From the NCBI GenBank assembly GCA_045580485.1, contig JAZNNW010000139.1:1-64000 (forward strand): a stretch of 64,000 nucleotides of DNA, given 5' to 3'. Made by a program: the position numbers and the translations under genes. The notes beneath the pieces are model-generated. The model made no database searches and had not been told where the DNA came from. It saw only the letters and a list, made by a program, of their open reading frames with translations. Below, piece after piece: positions 1 to 8,050 of this stretch. The first letter of the stretch is position 1. Each line of letters begins with the position of its first letter. Source of the DNA: Avoscillospira sp045580485. GTDB lineage: Bacteria; Bacillota; Clostridia; Oscillospirales; Oscillospiraceae.

Positions 1-1
1 T

Positions 2-1120
2 GTCACCGTCCGTGCATACGCAATGGATGTTGTTCCCTTCGACGGCATGCCCGGCACCAAGACCGCTCTGGTCGATCAGGCTACCGAGAAGGCCACCTGG
101 CTGGCTTCCGGCACCATCAACGGCGGCAATGTCGCTGACGACTCCGACTTTGGTTCCACCGATTACATCGGCAACCTGGTCCGTTACGAGCTGAACGAGT
201 ACGGCGAAATCGAAGTTCTGGACCGTGAGGACTGGGGCGTTACCACTGACGGCTATGTCGTTAAGGGTGTTTCCCAGATCTACGGCACCGACGTGATCGC
301 TGACCGTGCTACTCAGTACATGGTCCGTACTTGGAACTGGGCTACTCAGTCCTACACCTACAATGTCTATGTTGGCTACCAGAACCTGCCCGAGACTCTG
401 TTCGGCGTGAAGCCCATCAACAATGTGACTCCCACCGTCATCGAGTCCATGCAGTACCTGGTCAGCAACGATCCCGACGATGATGCTTGCGTTGCAACTC
501 ACGTCTTCATCGATGCTACCTATGCTGGTACCTACCAGACCTTCTACCTGCTGAACCCCGTTTCCCACGACTCCGAGACCGCTCTGTATCCCTGGCTGTC
601 CGGCTACACTGTCTACGAAGCTCTGATCGATGGCCAGAAGGCTTACATCGCTGCTACCGACTTCGAGGGCACCGGCTTCGGTTCCATCAACATGCAGGTT
701 GAGAACGCTCTGTACGCTGCTTACATGAAGGTTATCGACGGCACCACCATCAACGGTCTGCCTCTGTACCTGGCTCTGGAAGAGATGGAGCCCGTGGATT
801 GGGTCCTGGTCAATGGTCCTGTCAACGGCCTGATCTCCGTCAACGATGTTCTGTCCATGATCGGCCACGGCCACATCCAGATCGCTGACGAAGCTCCCAT
901 CCATGTTGTTTACCACATGTACATCAACGATCAGTTCGAGAAGGACTACACCTACAAGACCTTCGCTGGCGCTACCCGCGATGCTGACTTCGAGGCATTC
1001 TTCTCCTACAACGATTTCGCTTCCATGAACATCTATGTCACCACCGAGACCGTTGGCGACAAGTCTTGGGGCGAGGTTGAAGAGATCACCGAGATGTGGA
1101 TCGAGCTGACCGAGAAGTAA
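2..1120 (+). CDS. probable surface or secreted protein, C-terminal part (5' truncated)
   Basis: The reading frame is open to the first base of the window, so the true start lies upstream and only the last 372 residues are seen. I recognise no family. The visible part is rich in Tyr, Thr, Asp, Glu and Val, poor in Cys and Lys, and has no long hydrophobic segment, which fits an extracellular beta-rich protein. Codon use is extremely biased (CTG, GGC, ATC, CCC, AAG), as expected for very high expression; S-layer-type proteins in related Clostridia look like this, but no SLH domain is visible here. It ends with a strong terminator. The surface role is inference. Confidence 0.55.
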   Translation, partial: VTVRAYAMDVVPFDGMPGTKTALVDQATEKATWLASGTINGGNVADDSDFGSTDYIGNLVRYELNEYGEIEVLDREDWGVTTDGYVVKGVSQIYGTDVIADRATQYMVRTWNWATQSYTYNVYVGYQNLPETLFGVKPINNVTPTVIESMQYLVSNDPDDDACVATHVFIDATYAGTYQTFYLLNPVSHDSETALYPWLSGYTVYEALIDGQKAYIAATDFEGTGFGSINMQVENALYAAYMKVIDGTTINGLPLYLALEEMEPVDWVLVNGPVNGLISVNDVLSMIGHGHIQIADEAPIHVVYHMYINDQFEKDYTYKTFAGATRDADFEAFFSYNDFASMNIYVTTETVGDKSWGEVEEITEMWIELTEK

Positions 1121-1169
1121 GATAAACCTTTTAGGAATATCTAACAACTCGTTCGCCTAAGTGAACAAC

Positions 1170-1204
1170 GGCAGCCCCCCCGATTTCCGGGGGGCTGTTT
1201 TTAT
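1170..1204 (+). terminator. intrinsic terminator of the surface-protein gene
   Basis: A GC-rich stem (CAGCCCCCC paired with GGGGGGCTG around GATTTCC) is followed by TTTTT. It lies about 50 bases after the stop at 1120. Confidence 0.85.
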
Positions 1205-1209
1205 GCTCT

Positions 1210-1257
1210 GAATAAGGATAACCCCGTCAGCCAATGCTGACGGGGTTATCCTTATTC
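1210..1257. repeat. perfect 22-bp inverted repeat between convergent genes
   Basis: Arms 1210-1231 and 1236-1257 are perfectly complementary around the loop CAAT. The right arm contains the stop codon of the leftward ttcA-like gene. There is no T-run directly after either side, so it may help end transcription from the right or protect the mRNA end. Confidence 0.8.
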
Positions 1258-2010
1258 TGTATCTCCCTGGGGAATGGCATTTCTGCCCTTTGGAGGCACT
1301 GTGGGTTCCCAGCAAGGCAACGGCAGCCTTTGCATTGCACCGAAAATTTTGGTTTTCAGATCGGGATACTGCTTCTGCAGCACCGCCAGCAGGTCCTTGA
1401 CCTCCTGCCGTTTGGTGGATTTGTCGGCAGGACAGGTGTTGTGGACAATAGGCAGTTCCTGCCGCTGGGCAAAGGATGCCACCGCCTTTTCTCCCACATA
1501 GAGCATGGGGCGGATCTGGGTCACTTCCATACGGCTGAGCCAGGTCACCGGCTGGAAACAGCTGAGGCGTCCTTCATAGAATAGACTCAGAAGGAAGGTC
1601 TCCACGGCGTCGTCATAGTGATGGCCCAGAGCGATTTTGTTGATACCCTTGGCCTTCATGGCGTCATGGAGGGCGCCCCGACGCATTTTGGCACACATGG
1701 AGCAGGGGTTTTTCTCCTTCCGTGCCTCAAAGACGATGGGGCCGATCTCTGTGTGCAGGCAGGTGTAGGGCACATCCAGCTGTTCACAGAGGGCAGCCAC
1801 GGGAGAAAAGTCCATCCCCGGCAGACCCATATCCACCGTAATGGCCTCCAGTTCGAACTTTTTGGGATAGTATTTCTGCAATCCCGCCATGAGCACCAGC
1901 AGGGCAAGGGAGTCCTTGCCGCCGGAAACGCCCACGGCGATCTTGTCGCCATCGTGTATCATGTCATAGTCGTCCACGCAGCGGCGGACAAGACCCATCA
2001 AATGCTGCAT
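1252..2010 (-). CDS. ttcA: TtcA-like tRNA 2-thiolation enzyme (PP-loop ATPase)
   Basis: The protein (252 residues) has the PP-loop SGGKDS at residues 29-34, which binds ATP to adenylate a tRNA base. It also has a CSMC pair near residue 115 and a later Cys in NTCPAD, the usual cysteines of the TtcA/TtuA group that hold an Fe-S cluster. These enzymes thiolate tRNA, C32 in the case of TtcA. The ATG at 2010 is chosen because AAGGAG lies nine bases upstream; a longer frame to 2082 has no such site. It stands alone, reading away from rplM. The exact tRNA position modified is inferred, not visible. Confidence 0.8.
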   Translation of the reverse strand: MQHLMGLVRRCVDDYDMIHDGDKIAVGVSGGKDSLALLVLMAGLQKYYPKKFELEAITVDMGLPGMDFSPVAALCEQLDVPYTCLHTEIGPIVFEARKEKNPCSMCAKMRRGALHDAMKAKGINKIALGHHYDDAVETFLLSLFYEGRLSCFQPVTWLSRMEVTQIRPMLYVGEKAVASFAQRQELPIVHNTCPADKSTKRQEVKDLLAVLQKQYPDLKTKIFGAMQRLPLPCWEPTVPPKGRNAIPQGDTE

Positions 2011-2122
2011 AAAATGCTCCTTTTTGAAGAAAAATGACTTGTGAGTAAACGGGAGAAAACGAGAGCAATACGGAGAAAACAAGAGATTGTCTTGCGAAAA
2101 ATAAAAATTTCAAAAAATGGGG

Positions 2123-2151
2123 TTGACAGGGATTTTCTCCTGTGTTATAAA
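2123..2151 (+). promoter_or_regulatory. sigma-A promoter of rplM-rpsI
   Basis: TTGACA at 2123-2128, a 17-base spacer and TATAAA at 2146-2151. Transcription should start near 2158, giving a leader of about 110 bases before rplM. Confidence 0.85.
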
Positions 2152-2157
2152 GAGTAG

Positions 2158-2270
2158 GCGCGCTTCGGGGAACAGAATAGTTCCGCCTGCATTTATTGTA
2201 GCGATGCGTGGCTCGTTTGTCAAAAAAATTGTATATTCTGAAGGCAACTGCCTTCAATGGAGGTAAAACA
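2158..2270 (+). promoter_or_regulatory. 5' leader of rplM, possible L13 autoregulatory leader
   Basis: About 110 bases lie between the predicted start site and the rplM ATG. A hairpin of GAAGGCA and TGCCTTC sits just before the Shine-Dalgarno GGAGGT at 2259-2264. L13 leaders that bind the protein and shut off their own operon are known in Firmicutes. I cannot confirm the consensus by eye. Confidence 0.4.
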
Positions 2271-2702
2271 ATGTCCACTACTATGGCTAAGAAGGAGACC
2301 GTCCAGAGAAACTGGTACGTTCTCGACGCAGCCGGTAAGCCCCTGGGCCGTACCGCTGTCACTGCCGCCAAGCTGCTGCGCGGCAAGCACAAGGCCGATT
2401 TCACCCCCAATGTTGACTGCGGTGATTTCGTCATCATCATTAATACCGACAAGGCTGTTCTGACCGGCAAGAAGGCCGAGCAGAAGAAGTACTACCACCA
2501 CACCGGTTGGGTCGGCAATCTGAAGGAAGTCAAGTATCGCATCCTGATGGAAGCGCGTCCCGAGTTCGCTATGGAACTGGCTGTTAAGGGCATGCTGCCC
2601 AAGAACGCCCTGGGCCGCGCTGCCATGACCCGTCTGAAGCTGTACGCCGGCGCTGAGCACAACAACGAAGCTCAGAAGCCCGTCGCTTGGACTCTGGACT
2701 AA
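2271..2702 (+). CDS. rplM: 50S ribosomal protein L13
   Basis: The 143-residue protein matches L13 throughout: the WYVLDAAGKPLGR opening, the HTGWVGNLKEVKYR segment, the AVKGMLPKNALGR motif and the LKLYAGAEHNNEAQ tail. L13 is an early-assembling large-subunit protein that contacts 23S rRNA. The ATG at 2271 has GGAGGT six bases upstream; a second ATG at 2286 would start five residues later and is closer to the usual L13 length of 142. It is the first gene of an operon with rpsI, 16 bases downstream, the conserved pairing in bacteria. Confidence 0.97.
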   Translation: MSTTMAKKETVQRNWYVLDAAGKPLGRTAVTAAKLLRGKHKADFTPNVDCGDFVIIINTDKAVLTGKKAEQKKYYHHTGWVGNLKEVKYRILMEARPEFAMELAVKGMLPKNALGRAAMTRLKLYAGAEHNNEAQKPVAWTLD

Positions 2703-2718
2703 TCGGAGGTAACGGAAT

Positions 2719-3123
2719 ATGTACGAGAGCAAAAGAGCATACCACTACGGCACCGGCCGTCGGAAGTCCTCCGTCGCACGCTGCCGCGTTTATGAAAACG
2801 GCACCGGTTCCATCACCATCAACGGCCGTGACATCGATGATTACTTCGGTCTGGACACCCTGAAGCTGCTGGTTCGTCAGCCTCTGGTTCTGACTGAGCT
2901 GGTCGGCAAGGTCGACCTGGTCATCACTGTCGCCGGCGGCGGCGTTACCGGTCAGGCCGGCGCTATCCGCCATGGCGTTTCCCGTGCCCTGCTGGGTCTG
3001 AACCCTGAATACCGTCCTGCTCTGAAGGCTGCCGGTTTCCTGACCCGCGACCCCAGAATGAAGGAAAGAAAGAAGTACGGCTTGAAGGCCGCACGCCGCG
3101 CACCTCAGTTCTCCAAGAGATAA
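2719..3123 (+). CDS. rpsI: 30S ribosomal protein S9
   Basis: The 134-residue protein carries the S9 hallmarks: GTGRRKSSVARCRV near the N-terminus, the glycine-rich AGGGVTGQAGAIRHG segment and the basic C-terminal tail ending APQFSKR, whose last Arg reaches the P-site tRNA. Shine-Dalgarno GGAGGT precedes the ATG. It is cotranscribed with rplM, and two terminators follow the stop. Confidence 0.97.
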   Translation: MYESKRAYHYGTGRRKSSVARCRVYENGTGSITINGRDIDDYFGLDTLKLLVRQPLVLTELVGKVDLVITVAGGGVTGQAGAIRHGVSRALLGLNPEYRPALKAAGFLTRDPRMKERKKYGLKAARRAPQFSKR

Positions 3124-3142
3124 TTTTCTTCGAGAGATTTAT

Positions 3143-3175
3143 GTCCCGGAAGACCTTGTGCCTTTCGGGACTTTT
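3143..3175 (+). terminator. first terminator after rpsI
   Basis: GTCCCGGAAG pairs with CTTTCGGGAC (one G-U pair) and is followed by TTTT. Confidence 0.65.
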
Positions 3176-3176
3176 C

Positions 3177-3213
3177 ACACACCCGATGGATTGCTCCTTT
3201 GGGTGTGTTTTTA
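3177..3213 (+). terminator. second terminator after rpsI
   Basis: ACACACCC at 3177-3184 pairs with GGGTGTGT at 3201-3208, followed by a T-run. Tandem terminators isolate the ribosomal operon from the next gene. Confidence 0.7.
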
Positions 3214-3244
3214 ATCGTTGTTTTTTGAAAATGGAGGCGTCTTT

Positions 3245-4327
3245 ATGAAAGCACTGCTGCTGGGCGACGTGTGCCCCAGAGAAACAACCAACCCCCTGTT
3301 TGAGAAGGGCGATATCGACACCCTGTTTACGGACACGCTGGATCTGTTCCGGGGCAATGATATCAATTTTGTCAATCTGGAATGTGCGCTGACGGAGCAT
3401 GATGTGCCCATTCCCAAGTTCGGTCCCAATCTCTCTGCCACCCCCAAGACGGCGAAGGTGCTGAAGGAGATCGGCGTCAACTACTGCGGTCTCAGCAACA
3501 ATCATATCTTCGATTTCGGCATCCGGGGCGCCGTGGATTCCATGCAGGCGCTGGACGAAGCCGGTATCGTGTACACAGGCTTCGGCAAAAACTACGAGGA
3601 TTCCAGAAAAAATCTGGTCGTTGAGAAAAACGGGGAAAAGGTCTGCCTCATCGCCGTCTGCGAGCATGAGTATTCCTATGCGCTGGAAGACCGCATGGGC
3701 AGCCGTCCCTTCGATGAGTACGACACGCTGGAGGATATCCGCAAGGCCAAGGCGGAGTGCGACCGGGTCATCGTCCTGTATCACGGCGGCAAGGAGTTTT
3801 GCTCCTATCCCTCTCCCAGACTGGTCCGCTGCTGCCGTGCCATGGTTCGCAGCGGCGCCGATGTGGTTCTGTGCCAGCACACCCATTGCATCGGCTGCTA
3901 TGAGAAGTATCAGAACGGACATATCGTCTACGGTCAGGGCAATTTCCATTTCCACATGGCCAATATGCCGGAGATCTGGGACAGCCTGCTGGCAGTAAAA
4001 TATGATACAGTCTCCAACGAGATCGAGTTCACCCCCATCGTCAACGAGGGCTGCGGTATCACCCTGGCAAAGGGCGAACAGAAGAAAGCCATCATGGACG
4101 GCTTTGCAGAGCGGAGCGAAAGCCTGCTGAACGGCAAATGGAGAGAGGGCTGGCACGCCTTCTGCGAGAGCGCCAAGGAAAACTACTTCAATGCCATCAA
4201 GGGTGCCTGCAACGACGATTCTACGGATTGGCACAATGCCCTTTTCGGTCACTATCTGGACTGCGAAGCCCATACGGATGTGTGGCGGGAGCTGTTCCCC
4301 ACCTACAACCAGACCAACGAGCGGTAA
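3245..4327 (+). CDS. CapA family protein (PGA-synthesis-type metallophosphatase fold)
   Basis: The 360-residue protein matches the CapA family, which has a calcineurin-like phosphoesterase fold: GDVCPR at the start, FVNLECALTE, the LSNNHIFDFG motif with the conserved Asn-His pair, YHGGKEF, and CQHTHCIGCYEKYQNG followed by VYGQGNF. CapA itself takes part in poly-gamma-glutamate export, but many members sit in unrelated contexts and their substrate is unknown. There is no signal peptide or membrane segment, so this one is cytoplasmic as written. The ATG at 3245 is preceded by TGGAGG. It stands alone, with no capB or capC nearby, so a role in capsule formation should not be assumed. Confidence 0.8.
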   Translation: MKALLLGDVCPRETTNPLFEKGDIDTLFTDTLDLFRGNDINFVNLECALTEHDVPIPKFGPNLSATPKTAKVLKEIGVNYCGLSNNHIFDFGIRGAVDSMQALDEAGIVYTGFGKNYEDSRKNLVVEKNGEKVCLIAVCEHEYSYALEDRMGSRPFDEYDTLEDIRKAKAECDRVIVLYHGGKEFCSYPSPRLVRCCRAMVRSGADVVLCQHTHCIGCYEKYQNGHIVYGQGNFHFHMANMPEIWDSLLAVKYDTVSNEIEFTPIVNEGCGITLAKGEQKKAIMDGFAERSESLLNGKWREGWHAFCESAKENYFNAIKGACNDDSTDWHNALFGHYLDCEAHTDVWRELFPTYNQTNER

Positions 4328-4367
4328 GGAAACATTCGACAAAATCCAAATTTTCTCCCGGTTGGTA

Positions 4368-4396
4368 TTGATTTGTCAGCCAATTTGGAGTATTCT
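4368..4396 (+). promoter_or_regulatory. promoter of metV-metF
   Basis: TTGATT at 4368-4373, a 17-base spacer, TATTCT at 4391-4396. It is 65 bases before the metV ATG. Confidence 0.55.
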
Positions 4397-4460
4397 ATTA
4401 AATGGAAATGTATCTATTTGATCGGGCTGAAAAATGCCCATCGAAAAGGAGAAAATTGAC

Positions 4461-5108
4461 ATGATTATTACCCAGAAGAAACCCATCGAAGAATTGATGG
4501 CCATGGTCGGCGATGCCAAGCGCATCGGCATCGTGGGCTGCAGCAGCTGCGCTACCGCCTGCGCCACCGGCGGCCAGAAGGAGATCGCCGAGCTGAAGGC
4601 ATATCTGGAGTCCAAGGGCAAGGAAGTGGTCGTCACCGGTATGGCCGAGTACTGCTGCATGAACCTTGGCGTCAAGGGCACTCTGAAGCCCTTCCAGGAT
4701 AAGCAGCTGGACTGCGTCATCGGCATGTCCTGCGGCGACGGCGTTCAGGTCGTTGCCAACAATATCAATGTTCCCGTCTATCCCTCCAACAACACCATGT
4801 TCCTTGGCGAAGCCAAGAAGCTGGGTCTGTTCGAGGAAGCCTGCCATCTGTGCGGCGACTGCGTCCTGGGCTCCACCGGCGGCGTGTGCCCCATCTCCCG
4901 CTGCGCCAAGAGTCTGGTCAACGGTCCCTGCGGCGGTGCCAAGAACGGCAAGTGCGAAGTCAATCCCGAAAATGACTGCGCATGGATCCTGATCTACAAC
5001 CGTCTGAAGGACACCAACCAGCTGGAGAAGCTGTCCCAGCGTCGTGAGGATAAGGGCTACCAGAATGTTGCTTATCCCAGAACCATCAACATCCGGGCCA
5101 AGAAGTAA
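4461..5108 (+). CDS. metV: MetV-type methylenetetrahydrofolate reductase partner (MTHFR C-terminal domain)
   Basis: The 215-residue protein is cysteine-rich, with CSSCATAC near residue 20, YCCMN, CHLCGDCVLGSTGGVCP and CAKSLVNGPCGG, typical of the MTHFR_C family that binds Fe-S or zinc. In acetogens MetV forms a complex with MetF and is needed for ferredoxin- or NADH-linked reduction of methylene-THF. Start chosen at 4461 for the AAGGAGA ten bases upstream; the frame also opens at 4434 without a site. metF begins 12 bases after its stop, which supports one operon and one complex. Whether this cell uses it in the Wood-Ljungdahl pathway or only for methionine cannot be told from this window. Confidence 0.88.
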   Translation: MIITQKKPIEELMAMVGDAKRIGIVGCSSCATACATGGQKEIAELKAYLESKGKEVVVTGMAEYCCMNLGVKGTLKPFQDKQLDCVIGMSCGDGVQVVANNINVPVYPSNNTMFLGEAKKLGLFEEACHLCGDCVLGSTGGVCPISRCAKSLVNGPCGGAKNGKCEVNPENDCAWILIYNRLKDTNQLEKLSQRREDKGYQNVAYPRTINIRAKK

Positions 5109-5120
5109 GGGGGAAGAGTC

Positions 5121-6092
5121 ATGAGTCTGTTGAAAGAAGCATTTGAAGCCGGTAAATTCGGCGTAACCGCAGAAATGGCACCTCCCAAGGGCTATGATTT
5201 CTCCCATCAGATGGCAGATGCCGAACTGCTCAAGGGCAAGGTCCATGGCATCAATGTCACCGATATGCAGTCTGCCAGCCTGAAGGCCAGCTCTCTGGGT
5301 CTTTGCATCAAGCTGAAGCAGGCCGGCTGTGAGCCCATCATCCAGATGACCGGCCGCGACCGTAGCCGTATGGCCATCCTGGGCGAAATGCTCTCCGCCT
5401 ACTCCTTTGGTATCGATACCATGCTGGCTCTGACCGGCGACCATCCCACCGTTGGCGATGTGCCCAACTCCAAGCCCGTCTACGATCTGGACAGCGTGGG
5501 CATTCTGAATATGCTCTCCACCATGGAAGTCACCGGTCGTGACTGCGGCGGCAACGCCCTGTCCGGCAACACCGTGGATAAGGACTCCGGCGAGATCACC
5601 GATAAGTCCGCCACCCCCAAGTTCTACAAGGGCGCCTGCGTCACTCCTGTCTATGAGCCCATGTTCCTGCAGATCAACAAGCTGAAGCAGAAGGTTGACG
5701 CCGGTGCAGAGTACATCCAGACTCAGGGTATCTTCGATCTGGAATACTTCAAGCGCTTCCTGGACGAAGTGGACAAGGCCGGTATCAAGACCCATATCAT
5801 GGCCGGGATCATTCCTCTGAAGGCTGCCGGTATGGCAAAGTACATGAATGAGAATGTCCCCGGCATCGCTGTTCCCCAGCACATGATCGACCCTCTGGCC
5901 GCTGCTGCTGCGGAAGGCAAGGAAAAGGGCGTCAAGGGTCTGCCCATGCAGATGGGTATCGAAATGGCTGCCGAAATGATCGCTGAGATCAAGGCACAGA
6001 ACCTGTGCGACGGCGTACATATCATGGCCATCGGCGCTGAAAAGAATGTCCCCATCATTCTGGAAAAGGCCGGCATCGATATCAGCAAGTAA
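5121..6092 (+). CDS. metF: methylenetetrahydrofolate reductase, flavin subunit
   Basis: The 323-residue TIM-barrel protein has the MTHFR pattern: TAEMAPPKGYDF at the N-terminus (active-site Glu region), GINVTDMQSA, the FAD-site segment LALTGDHPT, and YIQTQGIFD. It reduces 5,10-methylene-THF to 5-methyl-THF with a flavin. Length is at the upper end for bacterial MetF. It follows metV by 12 bases with GGGGGAAGAG as ribosome site, and a strong terminator follows, so the two form a closed bicistronic unit. Confidence 0.92.
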   Translation: MSLLKEAFEAGKFGVTAEMAPPKGYDFSHQMADAELLKGKVHGINVTDMQSASLKASSLGLCIKLKQAGCEPIIQMTGRDRSRMAILGEMLSAYSFGIDTMLALTGDHPTVGDVPNSKPVYDLDSVGILNMLSTMEVTGRDCGGNALSGNTVDKDSGEITDKSATPKFYKGACVTPVYEPMFLQINKLKQKVDAGAEYIQTQGIFDLEYFKRFLDEVDKAGIKTHIMAGIIPLKAAGMAKYMNENVPGIAVPQHMIDPLAAAAAEGKEKGVKGLPMQMGIEMAAEMIAEIKAQNLCDGVHIMAIGAEKNVPIILEKAGIDISK

Positions 6093-6100
6093 GATACAGG

Positions 6101-6128
6101 AAAAGCCACCCGAAAGGGTGGCTTTTTT
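6101..6128 (+). terminator. terminator of metV-metF
   Basis: AAGCCACCC and GGGTGGCTT form a perfect stem with a GAAA tetraloop, then TTTTTT. Confidence 0.9.
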
Positions 6129-6180
6129 GTTGTGCCTATGGTAAACTAAGGGAAAGAAATCAGATAAAGGAGGAAACTCC

Positions 6181-6987
6181 ATGAATAACTGTATCAAGTG
6201 CGGCAGGCAGATCCCCGATGGGGAGCTGTTCTGCGTGGAGTGCAGTCTCAATCCCGGCTCGTCCCTCTTTGAGGAGCCGAGACCTGCTCCCGTAGGCAGA
6301 ATGCAGACGCCCAAGCCCCGGAAGCCTGCCCCTGTGGCGGTGGCTGCCCCGGAGCGGAAACCCAAAACCAAGGTGCAGAAGCCGAAGAATAACGGTCTGA
6401 AAGCGGCTTTCGCCATCGTCTGCGTGCTGCTGGTGCTGGTGTGTGCCTTTGTGGTCTATGAATATGCCGATATGAAGGTGGAGCGCACCCGTCTGGAGAC
6501 CAAGGAGGCAGACCTGCTCCTGCGGGAGAAAGAAAAAGAGGAATTGCAGCAGCAGATCGAGGAGCTGCAGCAGCAGATCGAAGATCTGAACGAAACTGTC
6601 GAAGGCAAGGAAACGGAGATCAAGGAACTGCGGACACAGCTTTCCGGCTCTCAGAGCAACCAGAGCCAGAGCGAATACGATCTCTATACCCTCCAGATGG
6701 AGCTGGATCGGCTGACGGAGGAAAACAAGCAGCTGCTCCTGTTGGAAGAGGAAAAAGAGGCAAAGATCAAGGAACTGACAGCCCAGCTGACCGCTATGGC
6801 AGAACACGAGGAAAAATCGGCGTTTCTGGATAAATATGTGGTATTTGTGGTCAATGATGACAGCCGGGTGTATCACACTTATGACTGCTCCCGGTTCACC
6901 AAAAAGGACTTCTGGGCCTACAGCCGGAAGCTGGCAGAGAGCAACGGGTTTACCGCCTGCTCCACCTGCGGCGGAAAAGCTCAATAA
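6181..6987 (+). CDS. zinc-ribbon, membrane-anchored coiled-coil protein
   Basis: The 268-residue protein has a clear architecture but no firm family. Residues 4-20 form a zinc ribbon (CIKCGRQIP then CVEC). A basic, Pro-rich linker follows, then one membrane segment around residues 79-97 (AAFAIVCVLLVLVCAFVVY). Residues about 100-220 are a Glu/Gln/Leu coiled coil with EELQQQIEELQQQIEDL. The C-terminal 45 residues contain YHTYDCSRF and ACSTCGG, a second probable metal site. The N-terminus should be cytoplasmic and the coil outside. RBS AAAGGAGG. It lies between metF and tRNA-Gly as a single gene. Function unknown. Confidence 0.75.
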   Translation: MNNCIKCGRQIPDGELFCVECSLNPGSSLFEEPRPAPVGRMQTPKPRKPAPVAVAAPERKPKTKVQKPKNNGLKAAFAIVCVLLVLVCAFVVYEYADMKVERTRLETKEADLLLREKEKEELQQQIEELQQQIEDLNETVEGKETEIKELRTQLSGSQSNQSQSEYDLYTLQMELDRLTEENKQLLLLEEEKEAKIKELTAQLTAMAEHEEKSAFLDKYVVFVVNDDSRVYHTYDCSRFTKKDFWAYSRKLAESNGFTACSTCGGKAQ

Positions 6988-7003
6988 AAATTCAAAAAAA
7001 ACC

Positions 7004-7031
7004 TTGACAACGGCGAGAATTCTGCTATAAT
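7004..7031 (+). promoter_or_regulatory. promoter of tRNA-Gly
   Basis: TTGACA at 7004-7009, a 16-base spacer, TATAAT at 7026-7031, 20 bases before the tRNA. Confidence 0.85.
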
Positions 7032-7051
7032 ACATCATGCGTCTGAACGAT

Positions 7052-7127
7052 GCGGGTGTAGCTCATCCGGTAGAGCGCCACCTTGCCAAGGTGGAGGTAG
7101 CGAGTTCGAGCCTCGTCACCCGCTCCA
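7052..7127 (+). tRNA. tRNA-Gly (anticodon GCC)
   Basis: Acceptor GCGGGTG pairs with CACCCGC, the anticodon stem CCACC/GGTGG holds loop TTGCCAA, and the T-arm contains GTTCGAGCC. The CCA end is encoded. Confidence 0.95.
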
Positions 7128-7130
7128 GAA

Positions 7131-7165
7131 AAAACCGACTTGTCAAAGACAAGTCGGTTTTCCTT
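7131..7165. terminator. bidirectional terminator between tRNA-Gly and the SpoIIQ-like gene
   Basis: AAAACCGACTTGTC and its complement surround loop AAA, with T-runs readable on both strands. Confidence 0.85.
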
Positions 7166-7182
7166 TTGCTTGGGAGGAAAAA

Positions 7183-7848
7183 TCAATAGAGGAAATTAGC
7201 AGGATCGATGGGTGCACCGCCGCAGGTGACGGCAAAGTGCAGATGGGAAGCGTCGCCGCTTTCCATGAGGGCTGTGGTGCCCACGGAGCCGATGGAGTCA
7301 CCGGCGGAAACAGTCTGTCCCACCTCCACCAGAACGCCGGTGTCCAGATTGGAATAGTAGCTGATATAGCCATCGTCATGGGAGACGGTGACGGTCATGC
7401 CATAGTAGTCATCGTCATAGATGCTTGCCACCGTACCGGCCTTGGCGGCCTTGACGGGTGTACCCGGTTCTGCCGCCAGATCCACACCGCTGTGGACACG
7501 CCAGTCCTTGGTGGTGGCATTGTAGGTCAGCCGGTCCATGGCATAGTTGTTCAGCACCTCACCGCTGACGGGAAGAACGGTCTCCCGTGCCTCCGGCTGG
7601 GGCTGTTCGGGGGTTTCGGTTTCCTTCTGCTCCTCCTGTTCCGGTTTTGCAGTCTCGGCGGCGGGCTTGTCCTTCGCCGGTTCTTCCACCTCTACGGGCA
7701 CGGAGAGGACAGGTTGCAATTCCTCCGCCTCCTCCACGGCGCCGTTCAGAAAGAACCAGCCGGAAACGCCTACGGCCACCAGACACAGAGCCAGAAGGAT
7801 GTAGGAACCCTTCTCTTTCCAGAAATTGTTGGATTTGTTGTTTTGCAT
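7183..7848 (-). CDS. spoIIQ: membrane-anchored M23 (LytM) peptidase, SpoIIQ-like
   Basis: The 221-residue protein has a short cytoplasmic head, one membrane helix at about residues 15-34 (SYILLALCLVAVGVSGWFFL), an acidic Pro/Glu linker (residues 38-90) and a C-terminal LytM domain. Zinc-ligand motifs HSGVDLAA and HLHF are intact, so it could be an active endopeptidase, as for clostridial SpoIIQ; Bacillus SpoIIQ has lost activity. SpoIIQ pairs with SpoIIIAH to join forespore and mother cell. The size and single-anchor layout fit SpoIIQ, and other sporulation genes occur in this window, but no spoIIIAH is in view, so a general envelope peptidase remains possible. RBS GGAGGT. Confidence 0.7.
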   Translation of the reverse strand: MQNNKSNNFWKEKGSYILLALCLVAVGVSGWFFLNGAVEEAEELQPVLSVPVEVEEPAKDKPAAETAKPEQEEQKETETPEQPQPEARETVLPVSGEVLNNYAMDRLTYNATTKDWRVHSGVDLAAEPGTPVKAAKAGTVASIYDDDYYGMTVTVSHDDGYISYYSNLDTGVLVEVGQTVSAGDSIGSVGTTALMESGDASHLHFAVTCGGAPIDPANFLY

Positions 7849-7929
7849 CTTTTATGCACCTCCAAAGGGAGTGTGCCCAAAAAATGGAAGGGTTAAACAA
7901 TGCAAAATGTAAAATGCAAGCAGTAAAAA

Positions 7930-8040
7930 GGCCCCCTCTGACGAGGGGGCTGTCAGCGAAGCTGACTGGGGGAGAGAAAGTACAATCTCTTCCTCCGTCT
8001 TTTGCTTCGCAAAAGCCACCTCCCTCATCAGAGGGAGGCA
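7930..8040. repeat. dispersed repeat family A, copy 1
   Basis: An imperfect palindrome: GGCCCCCTCTGACGAGGGGG-type end, an inner TGTCAGCGAAGCTGACTGG hairpin, and a closing arm with CTTCGCAAAAGCC and CCTCCCTCATCAGAGGGAGG. Related copies lie at 11055, 13591, 15181, 18043, 21966 and 53046. All are intergenic. Here it separates the SpoIIQ-like gene from the end of metG. Confidence 0.75.
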
Positions 8041-8050
8041 TATTTGATTT

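Noticed and set aside
4398..6416. 672-residue open frame opposite metV-metF
   Set aside because: Antisense shadow spanning two recognised genes and their terminator.
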